Assembly: GCA_019408975.1 (NCBI GenBank)
Contig: DXVA01000182.1
Coordinates: 1-8,629 of the forward strand
Length of the DNA: 8,629 nucleotides
Direction: 5' to 3'
Source: Lentisphaeria bacterium
GTDB lineage: Bacteria; Verrucomicrobiota; Lentisphaeria; Victivallales; UBA1829
Under the pieces are notes generated by a model. That model saw nothing but the letters and a program-made list of their open reading frames with translations, ran no database searches and was not told the DNA's origin. The number at the start of each line of letters is the position of its first letter. Position 1 is the first letter of the stretch. The position numbers and the translations under genes were made by a program. Of this stretch, positions 1-6,873 are shown one piece after another.

Positions 1-27
1 GGGCTCGGAGATGTGTATAAGAGACAG
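1..27 (+). other. Residual Illumina Nextera (Tn5) adapter, not genomic
   Basis: Bases 9-27 are the exact 19-base Tn5 mosaic end used in Nextera libraries, AGATGTGTATAAGAGACAG. Bases 1-8, GGGCTCGG, are the end of the Nextera read-2 adapter arm that precedes it. Untrimmed, this sequence supplies an artificial ATG at base 11, which gives the first gene a false N-terminus reading MCIRDR. In another frame it gives a false start reading MYKRQ. Both peptides are recognisable artefacts of Nextera-derived assemblies. Genomic sequence starts at about base 28, and this is probably a true contig end. Confidence 0.97.
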
Positions 28-1183
28 GTTCGGATATTATCCCTGTTCCGTCGCGGCATGGTACCTGGATGCGTTCACACTCGGTTATCTGGAGGAGAAA
101 TATCACATCACGGCGACTGCCAACTGCCGCGACCAGTGGGGAACGGACGGCTATTCCATCTGGGGTGGTTTCTGGGCGGGGGCGTATTACCCGTCGAGAG
201 GCAATGCTAACCTGCCCGGCGAAGATGAATCCGGGCAGATCCGCGTTCCCCTTTTCCGGATGCTGGGAAGCTGTCCCGTCAATCAGTATGACAGTTCTCT
301 CGGTGAAAACGGGCAGGGGGTATGCACTCTGGAGCCGACAGCCTGCAAAGATCCGCGCTGGATGAAGAGCCTGTTCCGCAATATGTTCGGGAATCTTGCA
401 ACGGATTACTCCTATATTCAGCTCGGTCAGGAAAACAGTTTCGGCTGGCGGCGTATGAAGGACGGATATGTGATGCAGATGGAGGAACTGGCGAAGGCAT
501 GTGCCGCTGGAGAGACGGAGGTTATGACGATGGGGGATTCCGGCGAATGGTTCCTGTCGAATTACCGTGTCACGCCTCCGCTTGCCACCGTTGCGTTGGA
601 AGACCCCGAACCGGAGGGACGGCAGGCATTCTGGTATAACTCCCGTTATTACAGGGCGTCCCTGATCCGTCGCGGAAGCCGTCTGACGCTGCGGGATCTG
701 CACTGTTTCGACAACCGTTACAGGGAAACTTATCTGGAGTCCCGATGTCATACGCACGCCATGATTGCGGATGCACTTCCCGTCGTGGAGGGATTTCTGT
801 GGCAGAAAAACGGTGTTCCGGCGGAGATGAAAATCGAGATTCAGGAATCCGGTTCATGGAAAGAACCTGAATTCGATACTCTTTCCGTAGATACTGCGAC
901 GGACAACTGGCTGGAAATCATGGCGTCCGGGAAGAACGGAACCGTTTTCTGGTGTTTTACGGAAAGTTCCGTCACGATCCGTCTTGATGCCGGAGCGCCG
1001 TGGCGGATTCTCCTGCCGGTGAATCCGGAAGTATTCAGACGCGCGGAACCGGAGAAACTGGTCTTTGAACACAACGGCTGTGTTTATGAAACGGGGCTTT
1101 CCGGTATTTCCGGGACGGATGAAACGGAAACGGCTGTCCTGCTGGAAGCCGCTTCCGGGAAAGCGGTTCATTTTTACCTTTGA
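28..1183 (+). CDS. 5'-truncated carbohydrate-active/polysaccharide-deacetylase-like enzyme, C-terminal ~385 residues
   Basis: This is the C-terminal part of a larger protein; the true start lies off the contig. The apparent ATG at base 11 is in the adapter, and the first complete genomic codon is TTC at 29. The stop is TGA at 1181-1183. Near the start are the motifs CRDQWGTDGY, WGGFWAGAYYPSR, VPLFRMLGSCPVNQYD, TLEPT and LGQENSFGW (roughly residues 39-146 counted from base 11). These are rich in Trp, Tyr, Asp, Glu and Gln, as in sugar-binding active sites. The rest, from about residue 200, looks mainly beta-strand and could be an accessory beta-sandwich domain. The motif layout recalls uncharacterised polysaccharide-deacetylase-like or glycoside-hydrolase-like barrel proteins of PVC bacteria. 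That is from memory, not a search, and I cannot name a family or substrate. The missing N-terminus prevents any statement on a signal peptide or a complete active site. A strong terminator follows at once, so it is the last gene of its transcript. Confidence 0.6.
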
Positions 1184-1187
1184 ACTT

Positions 1188-1237
1188 TTTACCGCCGGAA
1201 AAGGTCTGGAAAGCGAACTTTTCCGGCGGTAAATTTT
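1188..1237 (+). terminator. Rho-independent terminator of the left-end gene
   Basis: A perfect 16-bp inverted repeat pairs 1188-1203 with 1218-1233 (core ACCGCCGGAAAAG / CTTTTCCGGCGGT) around a 14-nt loop. TTTT follows at 1234-1237 and the sequence beyond is T-rich. It begins 4 bases after the TGA of the upstream gene. The plus-strand orientation is favoured because the minus-strand side of the hairpin runs into A-rich sequence instead of a T-tract. Confidence 0.8.
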
Positions 1238-1317
1238 GATCTGTATTATTTTACGTCCTTGATTTTAAACTTGTCCCGCGCAACATCGGTTCGTATTGAA
1301 ACATACCCGGAGACTTT

Positions 1318-1683
1318 CTACTCTTGGGACAGCAGGCGGATAACGGAGAGGCGCGTATGTTCGTCGAGCTCGTCACATTCCGCAACACGGCGTACCAGCT
1401 CGGATACGATTTCTGCCCGTGTGGTAATTCCTTCCAGATGGCAGACGGTCAGAAGATCCTTTTTTTCCGTTTTCTTTTCATACGGTAGAAAATCACGGAT
1501 GAAAGGATAGAGCTGTATCCAGGTAGCCTCATTCATCAAGCTGTTCGCACTGCTGATATAGTTGCTCAGATTCTTCTGCGGAACTTTGCTTTGCCGGCTC
1601 AGTTCGCTTTGCGAACCAACTGCTTCAATCGCCTGAGAAATTGCCGAGCGGATCTCATTCGTAATTTTGATTCTGCGTCCCAT
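1318..1683 (-). CDS. Small helix-turn-helix DNA-binding protein, putative repressor
   Basis: This is a 121-residue soluble protein with no signal peptide or membrane segment. A basic N-terminus (MGRRIKIT) is followed by a predicted helical HTH at about residues 14-46. SQSELSRQSKV (24-34) fits helix 2 plus the turn, and PQKNLSNYISS (35-45) fits the recognition helix, in the style of XRE/Cro or lambda-repressor-like domains. The motif MNEATWIQLYPFIRDFLP (50-67) resembles the end of such a domain. The remaining ~50 charged, helical residues (EIVSELVRRVAECDEL) may mediate dimerisation. The start is the only plausible ATG before the HTH, although no clear Shine-Dalgarno precedes it. The stop is TAG at 1318-1320. 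It is transcribed divergently from the phosphoesterase gene, which is its obvious candidate target along with its own promoter. The function is inferred from the fold-like pattern only. Confidence 0.72.
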   Translation of the reverse strand: MGRRIKITNEIRSAISQAIEAVGSQSELSRQSKVPQKNLSNYISSANSLMNEATWIQLYPFIRDFLPYEKKTEKKDLLTVCHLEGITTRAEIVSELVRRVAECDELDEHTRLSVIRLLSQE

Positions 1684-1841
1684 AAGGCAAGACCAATACC
1701 AATTTTTATTTTTATAACTTTTTCCCTATAACATGTGCTGTTCACCTTCTTTTTCCAGAAAAAAATATTCTTTTATACTTGATTTAGAATTTAGTATAGA
1801 TATAGTATAAAATAAGAAATATTCTATATGCTTGATCTATA
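1684..1841. promoter_or_regulatory. Divergent AT-rich intergenic region between the HTH and phosphoesterase genes
   Basis: This 158-bp stretch is much more AT-rich than the flanking genes and must hold both start regions. On the HTH side there are tandem ACCAAT copies at 1692-1697 and 1698-1703, just upstream of the HTH start. On the phosphoesterase side there are two TAGTATA copies at 1792-1798 and 1803-1809, offset by 11 bp, about one helical turn. Repeats spaced by one turn are typical of regulator sites, but no protein can be assigned to them from sequence alone. Confidence 0.5.
1779..1806 (+). promoter_or_regulatory. Candidate sigma-70-type promoter of the phosphoesterase gene
   Basis: TTGATT at 1779-1784 resembles a -35 box. 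It is followed after 16 bp by TATAGT at 1801-1806, which resembles a -10 box. Transcription would start near 1813 and leave a leader of about 30 nt before the ATG at 1842. The -10 overlaps the paired TAGTATA repeats, so a protein bound there could block RNA polymerase. AT-rich sequence yields such matches easily, so this is only a candidate. Confidence 0.4.
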
Positions 1842-2855
1842 ATGAAAATCGGAAAAATGTCAGATACAGTCAGAAAAATCTTGTCAGTCGGCGGATGTAT
1901 TCTAATTGCCGCAGGTGCAGTATTATGTGCACTCTGTTATGAACTGCTGCGGAGATACGATGGACATGCCTCTCCGCTGATATTTCCTCCGGCGGGACGT
2001 TTCCTTCAGCAGGAAAAATCCGGGATGCGGTTTGCCGTGTTCGGCGACTTCCGGATTCAAACGGTGCCTTTTGAAGCGGTGATGAGATCCATTTGCAACG
2101 ACGGCGCGGATTTTGCGCTCTGCGTTGGCGACATGGCGAGAAAGCGTGAAATCCAGCATTTCTGCTGGCTCGCCGAACGGATGAAACGTGTGGCGGGAGA
2201 GCTGAAGATCTTCTGTACGCCGGGAAACAATGACAGGGAGTCAAGGGATCCACATGAAAACGGTCTGCGTGCATATCAAGGTTCCTTTGGACAGCCAGGT
2301 TACTGGTTTGCCTGGGGGGATTCGCTGTTTGTGTCGCTGGATACCTCCGCAGAACGCCTGGGAATTGGCGAGCTCGAGCGTCTGGAAGAAATTCTCAAGG
2401 CGGAAAGAAAACACTTCAGCAGACTGGTTGTGTTTACACATGTTCCTCCGGTCGATCTGCGCGACGGGGGACGTGGTGAATGCCTGCCTGATGAAGATGT
2501 GCGTCGTCTGGAGCCCCTGTTGCGGATGTATCGCGTCTCGCTGATCGTTGCCGGCCATCAGCATGCGGAGGCTCGCTGGGAGTTTGCCGGTGCACCGCTT
2601 CTGGTTGTTCCGACTTCCGGACAGAAAGGGGAAGGAAAGGACCCGCGTTATGGTTACTGGATGGTGGAACTTCTTCCCGACGGCGGCATCACGGCGGAGT
2701 GCAGGAGAGTGGAAGCCGACGACGGAACGGATGCAGTCGAATACATTTTATCCAGCCGCCTGAATCAGACCGGCTGGCTTTTCCGGGCGGGGCTCTGTTT
2801 TCTTTTGATTGGCGGAGGGATGTTGTTTTTCCGTATGAAAATCCAAAAGGCATGA
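1842..2855 (+). CDS. Membrane-anchored calcineurin-like metallophosphoesterase
   Basis: This 337-residue protein has a hydrophobic N-terminal segment at about residues 15-33 and a second at about 312-330, so the catalytic domain is probably tethered at both ends. The metallophosphoesterase motifs appear in order: FGDFR (67-71), VGDMA (95-99), PGNND (127-131), FTHVPP (199-203) and AGHQHAE (237-243). They supply Asp69, Asp97, Asn129, His200, His239 and His241 as likely ligands of a two-metal centre that hydrolyses a phosphoester. Motif I has Arg71 where the classical GDxH has His, a variant I recall in some PhoD-like or secreted members. Motif III is GNND where GNHD is usual, so the usual catalytic His is also absent there. 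The substrate cannot be read from the sequence. No good ribosome-binding site precedes the ATG at 1842; Met6 (1857) is an alternative start. The gene is divergent from the HTH gene and convergent with potD, 12 bp away. Confidence 0.85.
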   Translation: MKIGKMSDTVRKILSVGGCILIAAGAVLCALCYELLRRYDGHASPLIFPPAGRFLQQEKSGMRFAVFGDFRIQTVPFEAVMRSICNDGADFALCVGDMARKREIQHFCWLAERMKRVAGELKIFCTPGNNDRESRDPHENGLRAYQGSFGQPGYWFAWGDSLFVSLDTSAERLGIGELERLEEILKAERKHFSRLVVFTHVPPVDLRDGGRGECLPDEDVRRLEPLLRMYRVSLIVAGHQHAEARWEFAGAPLLVVPTSGQKGEGKDPRYGYWMVELLPDGGITAECRRVEADDGTDAVEYILSSRLNQTGWLFRAGLCFLLIGGGMLFFRMKIQKA

Positions 2856-2867
2856 CGCAGAACTGAT

Positions 2868-3902
2868 TTACTCTCCGCTTCCGCTTTTGATCCTGTCCCA
2901 CGCCGCATTGTAAAGACGGGTGTCCGCGCCGAGATCAAGAGTCGGCATGGCGGTGTCCCACTGGGCTTTCGCCGGATTGATGCTCGGTTTATTCTTCAAT
3001 TTTTCAGGAAGCAGTTTAAGCGCTTCCGTATTGGGACAGCGGAATTTGACGAACTGCATGTTTTCCGCAGCGATTTCGGGACGGTGCATGAAGTTGATGA
3101 AGTCATACGCCAGATCCACATTGGCTGCATCGGTCGGGATTACGAAGGTATCGGCGGTGAAGATATAGCCCTCTTTCGGGAAAACGAACTCGATGTTCTC
3201 ATTTTCGTCAAGCGCCTGGAGCATGTCGCCGCTGTAAGTCTGAATCAGCCAGAACTCGCCGGAAATCAGACTGCGCTTCGCCTCGTCGACATCGAACTTC
3301 GCGATGTTTTTACGCCACCGGATCACGAGATTCGCGGCTTTGCCGATTTCCTCCCCGCTGCGGGTGTTCGGGTCATAGCCGAGCGTGATCAGCGCTGCGC
3401 CGATCGCCTGCCGCGGATCGTTCAGGAGCACACAGCGCCCTTTGAGATCCTCCCTTTCAAACATGCGCCATGAGGGTTCAAAGTTCCGGACCTTTTTTTT
3501 GTTGTAGCCGATGCCGGTGAAGCTTACGAGATACGGCACGGAATATTTCATTTCCGAATCGCGCACTTTTTTCAGGTAGTCCGGGTCGATGTATTTCAGA
3601 TTCGGGAGCCTGCTTCTGTCGAGTTCCCGGAGCATTTTCTGGTCATACATCATATCCGTCATGTAAGTGGACGGAACGATCAGGTCGTAGCCGCCTCCGC
3701 CTGCTTTCAGTTTGGCATACATGGATTCGTTCGAGTCGAAGAAATCCAGTGCGACCTTGCAGTTGTATTCCTTCTCGAATTTTCTGATGACCTCCGGCGA
3801 AACGTAATCGCCCCAGTTGTAGATGTAAAGCACCGGTTTGCCGCTGCATCCGGCGAACAGGAAAGCCAGGCAGAAGACAATGGACAGGGAGAGTTTTTTC
3901 AT
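2868..3902 (-). CDS. potD: Polyamine ABC transporter substrate-binding lipoprotein PotD-like
   Basis: This 344-residue protein captures polyamine (spermidine or putrescine type ligands) outside the inner membrane and delivers it to PotABC. A lipoprotein signal sequence ends in the lipobox LFAGC, with Cys19 the lipidation site. The mature part opens with YIYNWGDYVSPEVIRKFEKE (27-46), the hallmark of PotD/PotF proteins. It continues with PSTY (77-80), PYLVSFTGIGYNKKKV (123-138), LLNDPRQAIGAAL (159-171), YSGDM (223-227) and FPKEGYIFTADTFVIP (241-256). By comparison with E. coli PotD, Asp251 matches ligand-binding Asp257, but Thr249 stands where Trp255 packs against the polyamine. The ligand may therefore differ from spermidine. 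Its ATG overlaps the potC stop (ATGA), and GGAGG lies 7 bases upstream. The stop is TAA at 2868-2870. It is the last gene of the operon, and I see no clear hairpin terminator behind it. Confidence 0.93.
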   Translation of the reverse strand: MKKLSLSIVFCLAFLFAGCSGKPVLYIYNWGDYVSPEVIRKFEKEYNCKVALDFFDSNESMYAKLKAGGGGYDLIVPSTYMTDMMYDQKMLRELDRSRLPNLKYIDPDYLKKVRDSEMKYSVPYLVSFTGIGYNKKKVRNFEPSWRMFEREDLKGRCVLLNDPRQAIGAALITLGYDPNTRSGEEIGKAANLVIRWRKNIAKFDVDEAKRSLISGEFWLIQTYSGDMLQALDENENIEFVFPKEGYIFTADTFVIPTDAANVDLAYDFINFMHRPEIAAENMQFVKFRCPNTEALKLLPEKLKNKPSINPAKAQWDTAMPTLDLGADTRLYNAAWDRIKSGSGE

Positions 3903-4729
3903 TTTTTATCCTCCAGAAGTTTTTGTGCGATATAGACTGTGATGAACGTGACGATCAGCAGGATCACGGAAAGCGCATTGATCACCGCCGGATTGCCGTG
4001 TTTCATGGAACCGTAAATGTAAATGGGAAGCGTCAGGGAGCCTTTGCCTGCCACGAAGAATGTGATCACGTAGTCGTCCAGCGAGAGCGTGAACGAGAGC
4101 AGGGCACCGGCGAGGATTCCCGGCATGATCGCGGGAATCACCACCTTGAAAAATGCCTGGAGCTTGTTTGCCCCGAGGTCCAGAGCCGCTTCATAAAGCG
4201 AGAAATCGAAGTCCTGAAGCCGCCCCAGCACCACCATCGCCACGTAGCTGAGGCAGAATGTGATGTGCGCAATGATGATCGTTGTGATGCCGAGATTTAC
4301 CCGGATGCCCATGGTCTGGCGCAGAATGGGATTGATCCAAGCGAACAGCAGGACGAACAGCAGCAGCATACTGATGCCGCGCAGGATATCCGGCACGATC
4401 AGCGGCAGATAAACCAGCATGTAGTGGGTCTTCTGGAGTCTGTTGCGGTAGCGGTGCAGGGCAAATGCGCAGAGGGTTCCGAGAACCGTTGCGGTGACCG
4501 TTGCGATCGAGGCGATGACGAGCGTGTTCCGCAGAGCTTCCCAGATCCGGGCGTCGGAAAACAGCTGGGCATACCATTTGAACGTGAAACCCTTCCAGAC
4601 GCCGCCGCCTTTGCTTTGATTGAAAGAGTTGACGGCGACCACGAGAAGCGGAATGTAGAAAAATACGATCGTCGCCCACGTGACGAATTTCGGGAAGAAA
4701 CTGCGCTTTGTCAGAGTATGTTCTTTCAT
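3899..4729 (-). CDS. potC: Polyamine ABC transporter permease PotC
   Basis: This 276-residue inner-membrane permease is one half of the translocation channel. Six hydrophobic segments fit the family: about residues 17-34, 66-91, 103-131, 146-168, 202-225 and 247-269. The cytoplasmic EAA loop, which docks on the ATPase, reads EAALDLGANKLQAFFKVVIP (180-199). It is followed by the typical PotC stretch SLDDYVITFFVAG (216-228). The length is close to E. coli PotC. The start ATG overlaps the potB stop by four bases (ATGA), with a G-rich Shine-Dalgarno-like GGGGGTG about 9 bases upstream. The stop overlaps the potD start in the same way. The assignment as PotC, not PotB, rests on its position after PotB and on the SLDDYVITFF motif. 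Confidence 0.93.
   Translation of the reverse strand: MKEHTLTKRSFFPKFVTWATIVFFYIPLLVVAVNSFNQSKGGGVWKGFTFKWYAQLFSDARIWEALRNTLVIASIATVTATVLGTLCAFALHRYRNRLQKTHYMLVYLPLIVPDILRGISMLLLFVLLFAWINPILRQTMGIRVNLGITTIIIAHITFCLSYVAMVVLGRLQDFDFSLYEAALDLGANKLQAFFKVVIPAIMPGILAGALLSFTLSLDDYVITFFVAGKGSLTLPIYIYGSMKHGNPAVINALSVILLIVTFITVYIAQKLLEDKK
3910..3914 (-). promoter_or_regulatory. Strong Shine-Dalgarno of potD inside the end of potC
   Basis: On the minus strand GGAGG sits 7 bases before the potD ATG and within the last codons of potC. It is the best ribosome-binding site of the operon. It suggests that the binding protein, normally needed in excess over the permease, gets its own strong initiation as well as coupling through the ATGA overlap. 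Confidence 0.7.
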
Positions 4730-5616
4730 TTCTGTTTCACCCCCCGTGAATGTCTGGTTCCCGTAATGGATTTGCGGGAGCCGGTGAAGAATACTACGAA
4801 GAAGATCGGGATCATTACGACGAACATCAGCAGTGCGGACAATGCGCTGGCGTGCGGCAGATTGCGGTCGATGAACGTGCGCTGCGCGATTTTGTCGCCG
4901 ATCAGTTCACTGGCGGTTCCGCCGACGAGGTCCGGTATCAGGTAGGCTCCGAGCGCGGGTATCAATACCACGATGATTGCGGTCCAGATACCCCGGCTGA
5001 TGCCGGGAATGAAAACGCGGAAAAATGCCTGAAGCCGCGTCGCTCCGAGGTCCTGCGCCGCTTCGATCAGGGAAAAATCGAACTTCTCCGCCGCCGCATA
5101 AACCGGCAGGATCGCGAACGGGAGATAGGAATAGACCATGACCGCCAGCACAGCCCACGGATTGTAAAGCAGAGTCGCATCCTGCGGCAGAACTCCGACA
5201 TAGATCAGGAACCTTGCGAGGGGGCCCTCTGCATGAAGCAGCACTTTCCATGCGAAAATGCGGATCAGGAAGTTGGTCCAGAAAGGAATGATGATCAGCA
5301 GCAGGAGCAGGTCGCGCAGTTTCTTCGGAACGCGCGCCAGATAATACCCCAGCGGCAGGGCGATCAGGATCGAGATCAGAGTCGAACCGACGCCGAGCGC
5401 GAGAGTCCTGACGATGATTTCGGGATAGTTCGGGTTCGAGAGCTCGCGGATTGTTTTCAGAGTCCAGCCGGAACCGATTCCGCCCCATGCGTCCACGGGC
5501 TTGAACGCCATCAGGAATACGATGACGGTCGGGATCACGAACCAGAGAATCAGCCAGATCATCGACGGCGAGGTCAGGAAAATCTCATTGAGTTTTTTTC
5601 TGGTGGAAGTTTTCAT
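4726..5616 (-). CDS. potB: Polyamine ABC transporter permease PotB
   Basis: This 296-residue inner-membrane permease pairs with PotC. Hydrophobic segments lie at about residues 18-38, 70-95, 103-126, 153-175, 208-228 and 257-279. The EAA loop reads EAAQDLGATRLQAFFRVFIP (185-204). It is followed by LIPALGAYLIPDLVGG (218-233), a stretch characteristic of PotB-type permeases. IIPFWTNFLIRIFAWK (109-124) is also a conserved PotB signature. The ATG overlaps the potA stop and the stop overlaps the potC ATG, both as ATGA. Its own upstream ribosome-binding site is weak (CGGAAA next to the ATG), so translation probably depends on ribosomes finishing potA. Nothing looks truncated or broken. Confidence 0.94.
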   Translation of the reverse strand: MKTSTRKKLNEIFLTSPSMIWLILWFVIPTVIVFLMAFKPVDAWGGIGSGWTLKTIRELSNPNYPEIIVRTLALGVGSTLISILIALPLGYYLARVPKKLRDLLLLLIIIPFWTNFLIRIFAWKVLLHAEGPLARFLIYVGVLPQDATLLYNPWAVLAVMVYSYLPFAILPVYAAAEKFDFSLIEAAQDLGATRLQAFFRVFIPGISRGIWTAIIVVLIPALGAYLIPDLVGGTASELIGDKIAQRTFIDRNLPHASALSALLMFVVMIPIFFVVFFTGSRKSITGTRHSRGVKQK

Positions 5617-6752
5617 TTTCCGATATCCGGGTGCAGGACAAGAGATTCATCCGAAGGGCGATAGTCCTCCAGCATATATGCGTTGTCGGCGTGCCAGGTG
5701 AGCCAGACATCGTCTTTGTAACGGATTTTGCGGTCGAGCGCAAACGAGGTGTGCTGCTTGACTACAGCGACAAGACGTTCCCCGACGCGTATCCAGAAAC
5801 GGGTCTGCGCCCCGAGATAGATCACATCCTCCACCTTGCCCTGAAAGAGATTGGTTCGCGGCGGCAGATGATCCGGCTTTTCCAGCGCAACCGAAAATTT
5901 TTCCGGGCGGATGCTCAGATGAGCGTGTTCGCCCTCCTTCATCTTTTTGTCATTGAAGACTTCCAGCGGAGGGAATCCGTCGATTTTCAGAGTGCAGTAG
6001 TCTCCGTGGATATCGCAGATCGTTCCCTCGAAGAAATTGGTGTCTCCGATGAATGCGGCGACGAAACTGTTTTTCGGCGCCTCGTAAACTTCGGTCGGCG
6101 TTCCTTCCTGCTCCACGATGCCTTGATGCATGACGGCGATATGGTTGCTGATGCTCATCGCCTCCTGCTGGTCGTGGGTCACGTAGACGAAGGTGATGCC
6201 GACGTCTTCGTGCAGGGAATCGAGTTCCACCAGCATTCTCTGGCGCAGTTTCAGATCCAGCGCCGCCAGAGGTTCATCCAGCAGAAGCACTTTGGGGCGG
6301 TTCACAAGCGCGCGGGCGATTGCGACACGCTGTTTCTGTCCGCCGCTGAGTTCGCGCGGTTTTTTGTCGGCGTGCTCGGACATCTGGATCATGTCGAGGT
6401 ATTTTTCCACCTCGCGCCTGATGTGATTCCTGTCCGCTTTCGCTATTTTGAGCGGGAACGCGATATTGTCCCATACGGTCATGTTCGGGAAGAGCGCATA
6501 GCTCTGAAAGACCGTATGGATGCCGCGTTTATGCGGAGGGACACCGGTGATGTCCTCGCCGTCCAGGATAATGCGCCCCTCGTCCGGTTCTTCAAACCCT
6601 CCGCAGATTCTCAACAGGGTGCTTTTTCCGCATCCGCTGGGGCCGAGCATGGAAAAAATCTCGCCTGCGTTGATGGAAAGGGAGACATGGTCGAGTACTT
6701 TCTGGGAGCCGAAGCTTTTACTGATATTTTCGATTCTAAGGATTTCAGACAT
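5613..6752 (-). CDS. potA: Polyamine ABC transporter ATP-binding protein PotA
   Basis: This 379-residue cytoplasmic ATPase drives the PotBC channel. All nucleotide-binding motifs are intact: Walker A GPSGCGKST (37-45), Q-loop FQSYALFP (82-89), signature LSGGQKQRVAIARAL (135-149), Walker B VLLLDEP (155-161), D-loop LAALD (162-166) and switch His193 in VTHDQ. The C-terminal third (about 235-365) is a TOBE-type regulatory domain opened by FIGDTNFFEG and IRPEK (281-285), as in PotA and other CUT/polyamine importers. I chose the start at 6752 because AAGAAGG lies 5 bases upstream and MSEILRIENISKSFG is the normal family N-terminus. An in-frame ATG 18 codons upstream (6806) has no such support. It is the first gene of potABCD and has about 120 bp of upstream sequence after the symporter's hairpin. 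Confidence 0.95.
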   Translation of the reverse strand: MSEILRIENISKSFGSQKVLDHVSLSINAGEIFSMLGPSGCGKSTLLRICGGFEEPDEGRIILDGEDITGVPPHKRGIHTVFQSYALFPNMTVWDNIAFPLKIAKADRNHIRREVEKYLDMIQMSEHADKKPRELSGGQKQRVAIARALVNRPKVLLLDEPLAALDLKLRQRMLVELDSLHEDVGITFVYVTHDQQEAMSISNHIAVMHQGIVEQEGTPTEVYEAPKNSFVAAFIGDTNFFEGTICDIHGDYCTLKIDGFPPLEVFNDKKMKEGEHAHLSIRPEKFSVALEKPDHLPPRTNLFQGKVEDVIYLGAQTRFWIRVGERLVAVVKQHTSFALDRKIRYKDDVWLTWHADNAYMLEDYRPSDESLVLHPDIGK

Positions 6753-6776
6753 AAATGCCTTCTTGTTATTTTGATG

Positions 6777-6804
6777 GGCACTTAATCTATCATAGGATTG
6801 TGCC
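6777..6804. promoter_or_regulatory. Imperfect 28-bp dyad upstream of potA, candidate operator or leader hairpin
   Basis: GGCAC (6777-6781) and GTGCC (6800-6804) form the outer arms. Inside them AATC (6784-6787) pairs with GATT (6796-6799), and TAT (6788-6790) with ATA (6792-6794) around a single C. Only two unpaired T and one bulged G interrupt it. It lies 24 bp upstream of the potA ATG. On the minus strand it contains TATGAT (6789-6794), a -10-like hexamer, but no good -35 box lies at the right distance. It could be a repressor site over the promoter or a hairpin in the mRNA leader. Confidence 0.45.
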
Positions 6805-6873
6805 AAAGAAAGTGGTTTTCCGAAAGAAAAGATGAAAAATTTATGATTTTTTCAAGAGGAGGGAATGGGGAAA

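Noticed and set aside
13..210. Plus-strand reading frame beginning MYKRQ
   Set aside because: Its start lies in the Nextera adapter and it overlaps the enzyme gene in another frame, so it is an artefact.
1838..1843. TATAAT hexamer overlapping the phosphoesterase start codon
   Set aside because: It is a perfect -10 match, but a transcript from it would start inside the gene and lose the first codons including the start. The TTGATT/TATAGT pair upstream fits better.
3923..6785. Long plus-strand open frames of 340, 304 and 384 codons antisense to potC, potB and potA
   Set aside because: They lie exactly opposite strongly conserved transporter genes, their translations are low-complexity runs of D, R, Q, H and E, and they show no recognisable domain. 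They arise from the codon bias of the real strand.
6753..6806. Upstream in-frame ATG for potA that would add 18 residues
   Set aside because: The added residues do not match the family N-terminus, the extension would run through the dyad at 6777-6804, and the ATG at 6752 has a good Shine-Dalgarno.
6753..6873. Riboswitch in the potA leader
   Set aside because: Only the simple dyad is visible. I see no multi-helix junction or known aptamer core, so no riboswitch is claimed.
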